Below, in pieces: positions 35,429 through 42,753 of a stretch of DNA of 64,000 nt. The notes beneath the pieces were generated by a model. It did not search any database and was not told where the DNA came from. It worked only from the letters and a program-made list of their open reading frames with translations. The translations under genes and the position numbers were made by a program. The stretch spans positions 496,001-560,000 of the forward strand of contig JACKIM010000002.1 in assembly GCA_020638465.1 (NCBI GenBank), read 5' to 3'. The DNA is from Geminicoccaceae bacterium. Lineage in GTDB: Bacteria; Pseudomonadota; Alphaproteobacteria; Geminicoccales; Geminicoccaceae. Each line of letters starts with the position of its first letter. Position 1 is the stretch's first letter.

Positions 35429-36151
35429 ATGCGCCCCTCAGGCAGAGCCGCCAACCAGCTTCGCAAGATTTCCATGGAACCCGGCTTCAGCCGTCATGCC
35501 GAAGGTTCCTGCCTGATCCGCGTTGGCGATACCCATGTACTTTGCACTGCTACGGTCGAAGAACGCGTTCCACCGTTCCTGCGCAACAAGGGAACAGGCT
35601 GGGTCACCGCCGAATACGGCATGCTCCCACGCTCAACCCACAGCCGGTCGGCACGTGAAGCTGCCCGCGGCAAACAGAGTGGTCGAACCCAGGAAATCCA
35701 GCGCCTCATCGGCCGCTCATTGCGGGCTGTCATCGATCTCGGACTCCTTGGCGAACGCCAGCTTACCGTTGACTGCGATGTGCTCCAGGCTGACGGTGGC
35801 ACGAGAACTGCCTCGATTACCGGCGGCTATGTCGCCACCCGGATGGCACTGCAGGGGCTCGTTGATCAGGGGCTTCTCCCGACATTGCCGTTACGCGAGG
35901 CTGTTGCAGCGGTCTCCTGCGGCATCGTCGAAGGCCATCCGGTGCTCGATCTCGATTACGACGAAGACAGTACGGCCGAGGCGGATGCCAATTTCGTGCT
36001 GAGCGCTTCCGGCGGAATCGTTGAAGTGCAGGTTACGGCCGAAGACCGGCCCATTTCCAGCGATCAGCTCGATGCCATGTATGCCCTTGCCAGTGAAGGG
36101 ATCAGGGAGTTGGTGCAGTTTCAGGCCGAAGCACTCGCGAAAACGTCGTGA
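35429..36151 (+). CDS. rph: ribonuclease PH
   Basis: 240 residues from ATG at 35429. Signatures include MRPSGRAANQLRKISMEPGF, CTATVEERVPPFLRNKGTGW, the phosphate-binding GRTQEIQRLIGRSLR, and DCDVLQADGGTRTASITGG. It trims tRNA 3' ends with phosphate. The last base triplet overlaps the GTG start of rdgB by 4 bases, a common rph-rdgB operon arrangement. The gene is complete and of standard length. Confidence 0.96.
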   Translation: MRPSGRAANQLRKISMEPGFSRHAEGSCLIRVGDTHVLCTATVEERVPPFLRNKGTGWVTAEYGMLPRSTHSRSAREAARGKQSGRTQEIQRLIGRSLRAVIDLGLLGERQLTVDCDVLQADGGTRTASITGGYVATRMALQGLVDQGLLPTLPLREAVAAVSCGIVEGHPVLDLDYDEDSTAEADANFVLSASGGIVEVQVTAEDRPISSDQLDAMYALASEGIRELVQFQAEALAKTS

Positions 36152-36789
36152 ACACAGTTCCCCCGCCGCGCCTATTCGAACCGGGACCACTGCTTCTTGC
36201 CACGCATAATCCGGGAAAGATCAAGGAGTTCCGCGATCTCCTCGAACCTTTCGGTGTCGACATCCGCTCAACCGAAGAGTTCAATATCGACGATCCTCCC
36301 GAAACCGAAACAACCTTCGCCGGGAACGCCCGGCTGAAGGCTCAACATGCGTGCCGGATTGTTGGCATCCCGGCACTTGCCGATGACAGCGGCCTGTCCG
36401 TTCGCGGCCTTGACGGTCAGCCCGGGATCTGTTCGGCCCGCTGGGCCGGCCCCGAGCGCAATTTCAACCTGGCCATGAACAAGATCAGGGATGGTCTCAT
36501 CGAACGTTTTGGCTCATTCGAACATGCGGACCATCATGCAAGCTTCATTGCCGTTTTGTGCCTGTTCTGGCCTGACGGACATGGGGAATTCTTCGAAGGC
36601 CGTGTTGACGGCAGGTTGATAGCCGAACCGCGAGGGGCGGGCGGGTTCGGTTACGATCCCATTTTCATTCCCGATGGCGAAACCCGCACCTTCGCGGAAA
36701 TGCAACCTCGGGAAAAGTCTTGTCTCAGCCATCGGGCCCGGGCAACCTGCAAGCTGGTCGACAGTTGTTTTCCATCCATGTCATCCTGA
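36148..36789 (+). CDS. rdgB: RdgB/HAM1 non-canonical purine NTP pyrophosphatase
   Basis: 213 residues from GTG at 36148. The substrate-binding motif is LLATHNPGKIKEFRDLL, the catalytic region is PALADDSGLSVRGLDGQPGICSARWAG, and the C-terminal motifs are GGFGYDPIFIPDG and LSHRARA. It removes dITP, dXTP and related nucleotides to prevent their incorporation. It is translationally coupled to rph. Bases 36543-36571, in the middle of this gene, are identical to 29 bases of spacer 1 of the nearby CRISPR array (38532-38560). Confidence 0.95.
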   Translation: MNTVPPPRLFEPGPLLLATHNPGKIKEFRDLLEPFGVDIRSTEEFNIDDPPETETTFAGNARLKAQHACRIVGIPALADDSGLSVRGLDGQPGICSARWAGPERNFNLAMNKIRDGLIERFGSFEHADHHASFIAVLCLFWPDGHGEFFEGRVDGRLIAEPRGAGGFGYDPIFIPDGETRTFAEMQPREKSCLSHRARATCKLVDSCFPSMSS

Positions 36790-36831
36790 CACTTGAAGTT
36801 CCTGCCAACCTCCGCCATACATCGCGCCCGT

Positions 36832-36907
36832 GGGGCCGTAGCTCAGCTGGGAGAGCGCCTGATTTGCATTCAGGAGGTCGACGGTTCGATCCCGTTCGGC
36901 TCCACCA
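36832..36907 (+). tRNA. tRNA-Ala (anticodon UGC)
   Basis: The acceptor stem GGGGCCG/CGGCTCC contains the G3:U70 identity pair of alanine tRNAs. The anticodon arm CCTGA-TTTGCAT-TCAGG gives anticodon TGC, and CCA is encoded at 36905-36907. It immediately precedes the CRISPR/Cmr island. Confidence 0.96.
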
Positions 36908-36975
36908 ATGGATTCAAAGACTTGTCCACCACCCGCAAATCACCGAAATCGCCCGTGTCGCCACGCGGATGGGGT

Positions 36976-38208
36976 TCAGCCGAAATCGCCGAGCTGCATG
37001 CTGGCGTCAAAGGCTCGCACAACGCCCTTGTTGTTGACGTAGGTGAACACGAGATTGCGGTTCACCGTGGCGATGGCTGCAGCGATGCTGAAGATTTTCA
37101 GGCCCGCAGTGGCGTCAATGACGATATCATGCTCGTCGGCCCCCAATCGCCGCGCAAGGCTGATCGCTTCACGAATGGCGCTGGAGAGCATTTCGTAATC
37201 CTCATAGTCCACACCCGCACGGGTCGCCCGATGCACCTGAACCGCATGCCCGGCCTGCGAACACTGGCTTCGCACGAATGCTGCGAATTCATCGAATTCC
37301 GCATCGGAGCGCTCGGATGTGATGACCACTACATGATCGAGCTTTCCCAGATGCGGTGCCAGCGCGCGAATATTCTGCTGCCAAGGGAAACGGTCGAGAG
37401 CATTCAAGGCTGACCGTTTGGGCTCGTCGAGCTTTGCTGCGCGTTGCTGTTCTTCAGACAAACACAATAGATCGAGCGCTATCGCACGCGCCTGCTTCAG
37501 CTTCGCGCGATTTGTTTCACGAAAGCGCCCACCCTCACCGGCGAGATCCGACAGGCCCTGGATCGACACTCGTGCCCGCCGCACACGCTCGCTGCGCCGG
37601 ATCACGCTGCTGATCACCCGATGCCGCCAGCGATAGACAAGACCCGCCACACCGGCACTGAGAATGAACAAGATTGCCGCCCGTCCGAGCAACGCCCAGG
37701 CGTCGTCGGGCCAGCCGATACCGGCCGGATCGCCCGTCGCATTGCGCACGGCCAGCCGCCCGGCGAGTGACGCCACCGTGTCGTACAAGCCGCCCTGCAA
37801 CAGGACGATCAGGGTAAGCAGCGCAAAACCGCCAGTAAAGATCAACGCGCGCCGCCAGCCTTCACCGGCGCGCTCCTCCATGCCGATTTCTTCTCCAGCC
37901 ACCGGAGCGCCCGGGCTCGCTGCCAGCGTCTGCACATCGAAACGTTCGAGCCGCGGCCGCGCAGCGGACAAGGTCGCCTCGTCCAGTTCCGCACCGCGCA
38001 TCGAAAGCGGCGTGTCGAGTACCAGATGTTCGAAGGTGGCACCACGCGCACACACCGCAGCGGCGACATGAACCGGCAACGTTCCGAGAACCCGATCCCC
38101 GAACGCAACTCGCGCCACATCGAGATGTTCGACCAGTTTCGCACCCGGATAGCGCCTCGCCGCCCATATACGCGTCGCCTCATGACGGCTGACGAAATAG
38201 CAGGCCAT
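36976..38208 (-). CDS. Csx16-transmembrane-CARF fusion effector
   Basis: 410 residues from ATG at 38208 (GGGGGAG upstream). Residues 1-95 match Csx16 (VVA1548 family): ACYFVSRHEATRIWAARR, LGTLPVHVAAAVCARGATFEHL, LDTPLSMRGAELD. Two membrane segments follow at about 121-145 and 172-193, then a basic stretch (about 194-245). The C-terminal ~130 residues (276-405) read as a CARF sensor: DHVVVITSERS as strand 1 and DIVIDATAGLKIFSIAAA (D365) as the DxTGG-type motif, followed by VFTYVNNKG. CARF domains bind cyclic oligoadenylate made by Cas10, and Csx16 is, to my knowledge, a ring-nuclease family. The likely role is a cOA-gated membrane effector carrying its own off-switch. It is divergent from the CRISPR array. 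Domain calls are by eye. Confidence 0.75.
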   Translation of the reverse strand: MACYFVSRHEATRIWAARRYPGAKLVEHLDVARVAFGDRVLGTLPVHVAAAVCARGATFEHLVLDTPLSMRGAELDEATLSAARPRLERFDVQTLAASPGAPVAGEEIGMEERAGEGWRRALIFTGGFALLTLIVLLQGGLYDTVASLAGRLAVRNATGDPAGIGWPDDAWALLGRAAILFILSAGVAGLVYRWRHRVISSVIRRSERVRRARVSIQGLSDLAGEGGRFRETNRAKLKQARAIALDLLCLSEEQQRAAKLDEPKRSALNALDRFPWQQNIRALAPHLGKLDHVVVITSERSDAEFDEFAAFVRSQCSQAGHAVQVHRATRAGVDYEDYEMLSSAIREAISLARRLGADEHDIVIDATAGLKIFSIAAAIATVNRNLVFTYVNNKGVVRAFDASMQLGDFG

Positions 38209-38491
38209 TGATACAGGCTCCCCCGGCAGCCACGCTGCAAACAGCACTCAGCCACACCCGATTTCGGCATGCAACCCCTTGAATATAGAGATCCTTTGAC
38301 CAGATAACCAACAGGTACCGGAGTCATGAAACAACCCTGTGGATTTTTTCTATCTATCTGGTTTTTCACTTGATTATGAGCAAAATACAGAATCCATACT
38401 GTTTCATGCTGCAATGCAAATCAATTTGATCTCAACTCAGTGGATTGGCAGGCAAATGATATCTCTTGCGTCAATATCCTGCAGAGGGTAG
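38209..38491 (+). promoter_or_regulatory. CRISPR leader (AT-rich)
   Basis: The ~280 bases between the csx16-fusion start and the first repeat are clearly richer in A/T than the surroundings, notably 38335-38440. As the repeat ends in GATGAAAC and the degenerate repeat is at the far end, this side should be the leader with the array promoter. No certain -35/-10 pair is identified. It also holds the promoter of the divergent csx16 fusion. Confidence 0.6.
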
Positions 38492-38741
38492 GCTCTCAGC
38501 CACTCCTTCCGGCCCCGGCCGATGAAACTTTCTTCATTGCCGTTTTGTGCCTGTTCTGGCGCTCTCAGCCACTCCTTCCGGCCCCGGCCGATGAAACACC
38601 AGGAGTCCGACGTCCCAGCCGGAGCGGTTACGCTCTCAGCCACTCCTTCCGGCCCCGGCCGATGAAACTGGCGTTGGCGTCGTTTCTTGACGCATCGCGC
38701 ATGCGCTCTCAGCCACTCCTTCCGGCCCCGGCCTGAGGGGT
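38492..38741 (+). CRISPR. CRISPR array, 4 repeats and 3 spacers
   Basis: The 37-base repeat starts GCTCTCAGCCACTCC and ends CGGCCGATGAAAC. Repeats lie at 38492-38528, 38561-38597 and 38632-38668 (identical). The fourth, from 38705, keeps the first 29 bases and diverges after that. Spacers are at 38529-38560 (32), 38598-38631 (34) and 38669-38704 (36). The GAAAC end and terminal degeneration indicate transcription left to right with GATGAAAC as the crRNA 5' handle. Spacer 1 matches host rdgB over 29 bases. The array is very short and no cas1/cas2 is nearby, so it may no longer acquire spacers. Confidence 0.93.
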
Positions 38742-38758
38742 GCCGGCTTCATTTTTTT
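38722..38758 (+). terminator. intrinsic terminator formed by the last CRISPR repeat
   Basis: CCGGCCCC (38722-38729) inside the degenerate fourth repeat pairs with GGGGTGCCGG (38737-38746) with one bulged T, followed by TTCA and seven Ts (38752-38758). The structure fits a Rho-independent terminator of the array transcript and supports left-to-right transcription. Confidence 0.6.
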
Positions 38759-39412
38759 GCGGGACGCTATCGATTTCAGGAATTGCAGGAGATGGCGGTT
38801 CATGAGAGCTTGATGCCTCAAAGGCGAACAAGGCTATGGCCGGTTTGCCGCAAATGAAGTGTGTCACGTCAGGCATACGCAAAAGGGGCAGGACTCATGG
38901 CCGGGAAAGGCGGCTCTTCACGTGAATTCCCAAGTTGGTCCGACTTGAAGTCGGCGCTGTGGTGGTCGATCGGGGCAATTGTCTTGGGCGCCTTCGCCGC
39001 AGAAGGTCCGATCAAGCTCTTCGAACTGTTCATTGCCGGCGTCAAACCGGTTGAGACTGCGAAACCTGGTACATTCGACTGGTTGGCGCTCGTTTTATGG
39101 ATCTGTTTTCCATTGGTTGCTGGTTTCGGCTTCGCACTTTGTTTCGTGCAAGCGACGCGGGCGATGAAGTCGCGGATCGCGAGCGTCTACACTGACATCG
39201 CGCAACATGACGAAGCGCGTCATGGAAAGGCGCTGGTCCTGGCGCTTTCATCTTCATCAAGCAGCCTTACTGGTGCCAGTCTGCCCGGCTTGTCGGGTGA
39301 AGCAAAGGTCGAGAGTTTCAAGAATAGCGATCGCCACAACCACCCATGGCAGCAGACGATACGGGCCATCGATCATCATGTTCGCTGGAATGATAGCGGG
39401 ATCGAGACGTTC

Positions 39413-40078
39413 CCCTACAGTAAATATCCCCCGGCAGAGCCGGGGGCTTTGGTTGAGAGCCGCTCAAAGCGGCGGTTTGCGGCGCTGCGCGGCCGCAATC
39501 TGTTCGCCGCCTGAAGGCGGCATGTTCAGGGTAACAGCGCGAGTTGATCGAGCCGGCGATCTTCCTTCTCCTGATTGCGAATGTAGTCGCGGATGACCGT
39601 TTCGTCTCGCCCGACCGTGCTGACAAAATATCCTCTTGCCCAGAAATGTTGGCCAACGAAATTGCGTCGGCGTTCGCCATAAACACGGGCTAAGTGAATG
39701 GCGCTCTTCCCTTTGATGAAGCCGACGACATTGGAGACAGCATATTTGGGGGGAATGGCGAGCATCATGTGGACGTGATCCGGTAGCAGATGACCTTCTA
39801 TGACCTTGCTCTCCTTTTGTTTGGCTAGCTGTCGAAAAACCGCGCCGAGATGTGGGCGCAGGCCTGTATACAGCGTCTTGCGTCGGCATTTCGGGATAAA
39901 GACGACATGATATTTGCAGTCCCAAACGCTGTGACTTAGGCTCTGATACGTGTCCATCGCTGACGTTCCTTCCGTATGCGTGGTGGCAAATGAAAGAAAC
40001 CCGGCGATGGACTGCCGGAAACGTCAAACTCGGGCTGCCGCCCCGGCATAGCCGGGGGATCTCCTATTTTAGTTTAGC
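39413..40078 (-). mobile_element. IS200/IS605-family insertion sequence
   Basis: About 666 bases with a single Y1 transposase. Subterminal hairpins lie at both ends: CCCCCGGC-AGA-GCCGGGGG at 39428-39446 and CCCCGGC-ATA-GCCGGGG at 40041-40057, as expected for this family, which has no terminal inverted repeats and makes no target duplication. The junctions are inferred from the restored reading frame of the interrupted CARF gene; the shared C at the join leaves one base of uncertainty. The left flank is ...GACGTTC. Confidence 0.8.
39526..39957 (-). CDS. tnpA: IS200/IS605 Y1 transposase TnpA
   Basis: 143 residues. The HUH motif is HVHMML (His61, His63) and the catalytic Tyr is Tyr125 in DYIRNQEKED. 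The N-terminal CKYHVVFIPKCRRKTLY is the family signature. It cuts and rejoins single-stranded DNA for transposition. No TnpB gene accompanies it, so this is an IS200-type element. The gene is intact and opposite in direction to the CARF gene it interrupts. Confidence 0.93.
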   Translation of the reverse strand: MDTYQSLSHSVWDCKYHVVFIPKCRRKTLYTGLRPHLGAVFRQLAKQKESKVIEGHLLPDHVHMMLAIPPKYAVSNVVGFIKGKSAIHLARVYGERRRNFVGQHFWARGYFVSTVGRDETVIRDYIRNQEKEDRRLDQLALLP

Positions 40079-40467
40079 ATCCTGACATCCGCCGAAGCCA
40101 ATGGCTCTCATAAGCAAATAGAGGATTTCAAGGACCTGTTGAACGATCTTTATAAAGAAGAACTGCACCGGAAAGGTCAAAACATCGATGATTTCCTGCG
40201 ATTTCAGAAAGAGGGAATCGATTTTGAAAATGTCGATGATGTCTTCGGCTGCATCGTTGGTGAAATTGAATATTTACGCCGGACCCGCAAATGCACGGAA
40301 AAAGAAATTGTCATGGACGCGACCGGTGGGCAGAAACCCTGTAGTATCGCCGTCGGATATGTCACGCTGCGATCCCCCGATCTCCTGTTTCAGTATGTGA
40401 CCAATGACGGGGAGGTCAAAAACTACAATGTCGACGCCACATCGATAGAGTTTGCAAAACTGTGAGG

Positions 40468-41226
40468 TTAGGCGGGCTTGAGTCTGCCGTATCCGGATTT
40501 TGTCTTGGCGCCGAGACCAAGTTCGATGGCGGCCTCCTCGAACCAGTTGCGAACGATTTCAATATCGCCGGACACCTGACGATCGCGGGGGAGAAAGGCG
40601 AAGCGAAAGCGCTTGCCTGCCGGAACGACGTAAAAAAGAACCGGATTGGGCGATAGCCAGTCTGCGGGCGCGGACGTTCCCTGATAGTATTCCTGATAAT
40701 GAACGTTCATGATGTCGAGTTCGATGGTGATGTCGGGCTCTGGCAGCGCGTCCAGAAAGAGCACGCTGCCGACATGATCCGGGGTGCCAAAAATCCGCCG
40801 GGTCGTGTCCGTCGCTCCACCGGTGGAATCGTCCGCCCACTGCTCGGCCCAGTTCCTGACCATGCCCTTGATACTCGATCCGGGCACATAAGGAACGCCC
40901 AGCGTGGGATGTAGCTCGATGCCGTTTTCCAACGGGCTGGGCAATCCGATGCCGGTGATGAGAGCGGACACGGTTCTGAAGGGATCTGAAACGCCCTGAA
41001 ATTGGCTCGCGAGTCGTTTCATTGTTGCAAGCGCGTTATTCAGGCGCTGCTCCGCGTCCCCGTCGAGTGGGATCGCGGGTTCGACGAACTCGCGAGCATG
41101 CTTTCTGCGATGTTCGCTCTTTCCTGAGCCGGCAAATTTCGCGAAGACGAGCGACAGATTGGCGGCGGCGTCAAAATTCGGAAATGCGGCACTCGTTCCG
41201 CCCGGCAGCCACCGTGTCTCAGTCAT
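40468..41226 (-). CDS. cmr6: type III-B Cmr complex subunit Cmr6
   Basis: 252 residues from ATG at 41226 (8-base overlap with cmr5). The RAMP signature is GIGLPSPLENGIELHPTLGVPYVPGSSIKGMVRNW, matching Cmr6. The C-terminus has the RAMP glycine-rich loop GLGAKTKSGYGRL. It belongs to the Cas7-like subunits at the target-3' end of the Cmr effector. Last gene of the cmr operon; convergent with the interrupted CARF gene, only two bases away from its stop. Confidence 0.92.
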   Translation of the reverse strand: MTETRWLPGGTSAAFPNFDAAANLSLVFAKFAGSGKSEHRRKHAREFVEPAIPLDGDAEQRLNNALATMKRLASQFQGVSDPFRTVSALITGIGLPSPLENGIELHPTLGVPYVPGSSIKGMVRNWAEQWADDSTGGATDTTRRIFGTPDHVGSVLFLDALPEPDITIELDIMNVHYQEYYQGTSAPADWLSPNPVLFYVVPAGKRFRFAFLPRDRQVSGDIEIVRNWFEEAAIELGLGAKTKSGYGRLKPA

Positions 41227-41821
41227 CGGATTGCTCCGGCTCTGCATTGCTTTCTTCGTCGGTGGATTGAGCTTTCTCTTCGAGCTTTTCCTTCCTTTTG
41301 TCATCCACCTCTTCCTGCTGCCGGCGCGGGCCGGCGAGAGTCTTGATCCAGACAAGGTACGAAAGAGACTCCTCGAAAAGCAGTCGATAGTCCCGCTGCG
41401 GCAGTTCGATCAGCCTGTCACGCATTTCTGTCGCAAGCTCGACACAACACTTTTTCCGTTCATCCTCAAGCGCATCGGTAGGCATGAGATTGAGCTTTCC
41501 GATACTGTCTATGCCGATACGGCCACAGACCATCCGCAGTCCATCATAAAGATCGGTGAGAACGGCAAGGTCGCCTTTCCCGGCCCCCGCTTTTTCGACA
41601 GCTTCGACGAACATGGCAAATGCGAGGAGCAAACCATTCATGCGGATGGCTGGCGGAAGGCTGTTGGCACAACTGGCATAGTCGCGCCAGAAACTCATGA
41701 ATGGCGCTGAGTTGTTCGCTTGCTCTGCATTGCGGATCATTGCGAGATGTTCTCTGTGTCGGACGAGGACACGACCGGCGCGGTGTATATCGAGACGGCG
41801 TTCGTCGGGATCCGGAGTCAT
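41219..41821 (-). CDS. cmr5: type III-B Cmr complex small subunit Cmr5
   Basis: 200 residues from ATG at 41821 (ATGA overlap with cmr4). Helical throughout, with SFWRDYASCANSLPPAIRMNGLLLAFAMF typical of Cmr5. The last ~40 residues are an acidic, Lys/Glu-rich tail (QQEEVDDKRKEKLEEKAQ, DEESNAEPEQSDD), making it longer than the usual ~120-150. Cmr5 lines the crRNA-target duplex in the complex. Confidence 0.88.
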   Translation of the reverse strand: MTPDPDERRLDIHRAGRVLVRHREHLAMIRNAEQANNSAPFMSFWRDYASCANSLPPAIRMNGLLLAFAMFVEAVEKAGAGKGDLAVLTDLYDGLRMVCGRIGIDSIGKLNLMPTDALEDERKKCCVELATEMRDRLIELPQRDYRLLFEESLSYLVWIKTLAGPRRQQEEVDDKRKEKLEEKAQSTDEESNAEPEQSDD

Positions 41822-42753
41822 GGTGCTGTCTGGCCGAAAAAGCGGGTGAGAAACCATCCCTGACCGAGTGTCTCATTGCCGCCGACCTGAAGGTAATATC
41901 CATCGCCCTCAAGCAGTTCCTTCAAACGTGCGAGCGGCTCACAGGCGGCGCTGCGGCTGCCTGCCAGCATGTAGAGCAGGCTTTCCGGTGCCAGATATTC
42001 CTCCGACCACAAATGCCCCGGTTTCACGGTCTTGGAATCGTCATAGAGACTGTTACGCATCCGAACCGGCAATCCGTTGCGGGCGAACCAGCCAAATTCA
42101 TCATCGGTGACAATGGTTATTCGTTTTTCCAGATCTTCCCTGGTGAGCGCGCTTACTGGCGCCAGTTTGGCGATCGCGTCGACCACTTTTGCGATGTGTT
42201 CAGCCTTGCTGTCATCCGCGTCAAATACCAGTTCTTCGAGGATCAGCTTGTCGGGATTTTTCGCGCAGACAGCGGCAGACCCGCCCACGAGGTTTGAAAA
42301 AGCGTTTGGCAAAAGGTCGAGGGTTTCGTCCGCAAGTCCGAGATCGAGTTTGAAGCGGGTGAGAATTTGCGGGCAGGTCAGATAGCGAAAGCCGTTGTCG
42401 ATGCAGCGCACGGGCAGGAGCAACAACCGGGCGTCCGACAGGATGAGGCTGCCTGCGGCATCGTTAGTGTTTCCAAAAGTTGTGTTCTCGCGTTTTTGCG
42501 GGTCTTCGTCGGGTTTCCCCCATTGCCGCTGCGCGACATCGCGCAAGGCACCTTTCAGGCTGCTGCCGGCGATGTAGGGAAAGTCTGTCGTGGATTCGCG
42601 TGAGACCGGCAGGTCGATGGCGCCCATGACCTGCCCGACTCCCGGGTGGATGAGCGTCAGGGCATGCAGACCAAGGAGCTTGAATGGGCGTCTGTGACCG
42701 GTAGAATTTTCGGCATTTGGCATATTCGCTGCTGTCGTGTCGCTTTCAACCAT
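41818..42753 (-). CDS. cmr4: type III-B Cmr backbone subunit Cmr4
   Basis: 311 residues from ATG at 42753 (8-base overlap with cmr3). The Cas7-like N-terminus is ALTLIHPGVGQVMGAIDLPVSRE, where the Asp of GAID is the likely catalytic residue for target-RNA cutting every six bases. IAGSSLKGALRD is the RAMP motif. The C-terminus has QVGGNETLGQGWF. It forms the backbone of the Cmr complex. Intact active-site Asp suggests RNA cleavage is retained. Confidence 0.94.
   Translation of the reverse strand: MVESDTTAANMPNAENSTGHRRPFKLLGLHALTLIHPGVGQVMGAIDLPVSRESTTDFPYIAGSSLKGALRDVAQRQWGKPDEDPQKRENTTFGNTNDAAGSLILSDARLLLLPVRCIDNGFRYLTCPQILTRFKLDLGLADETLDLLPNAFSNLVGGSAAVCAKNPDKLILEELVFDADDSKAEHIAKVVDAIAKLAPVSALTREDLEKRITIVTDDEFGWFARNGLPVRMRNSLYDDSKTVKPGHLWSEEYLAPESLLYMLAGSRSAACEPLARLKELLEGDGYYLQVGGNETLGQGWFLTRFFGQTAP

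Larger units (their letters stand above)
38897..40465 (+). pseudogene. transmembrane-CARF effector gene interrupted by IS200 element
   Basis: N-terminal part 38897-39412 (ATG at 38897, AAAAGGGGCAGG upstream) encodes two membrane segments (about residues 20-45 and 61-86) and then HPWQQTIRAIDHHVRW, parallel to FPWQQNIRALAPHLGKL of the Csx16 fusion. The C-terminal part, 40079-40465, continues ILTSAEANGSHKQIEDFKDLL and has the CARF motif IVMDATGGQKPCSIAVGYVTL. Removing the 666-base insert (39413-40078) restores one frame with E-T-F-I-L-T-S at the join and a 300-residue protein. It is related to the Csx16 fusion but lacks the Csx16 part. As it stands, the first part reads into the element and stops at 39514, so no intact sensor is made. 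Confidence 0.78.

Noticed and set aside
38440..38736. 98-codon frame across the CRISPR array
   Set aside because: The repeated peptide (SQPLLPAPADET) is a translation of the CRISPR repeats, not a protein.
38492..38741. Reading the CRISPR array as transcribed right to left
   Set aside because: The GATGAAAC repeat end, the degenerate repeat at the far right, the terminator after it and the AT-rich leader on the left all favour left to right.
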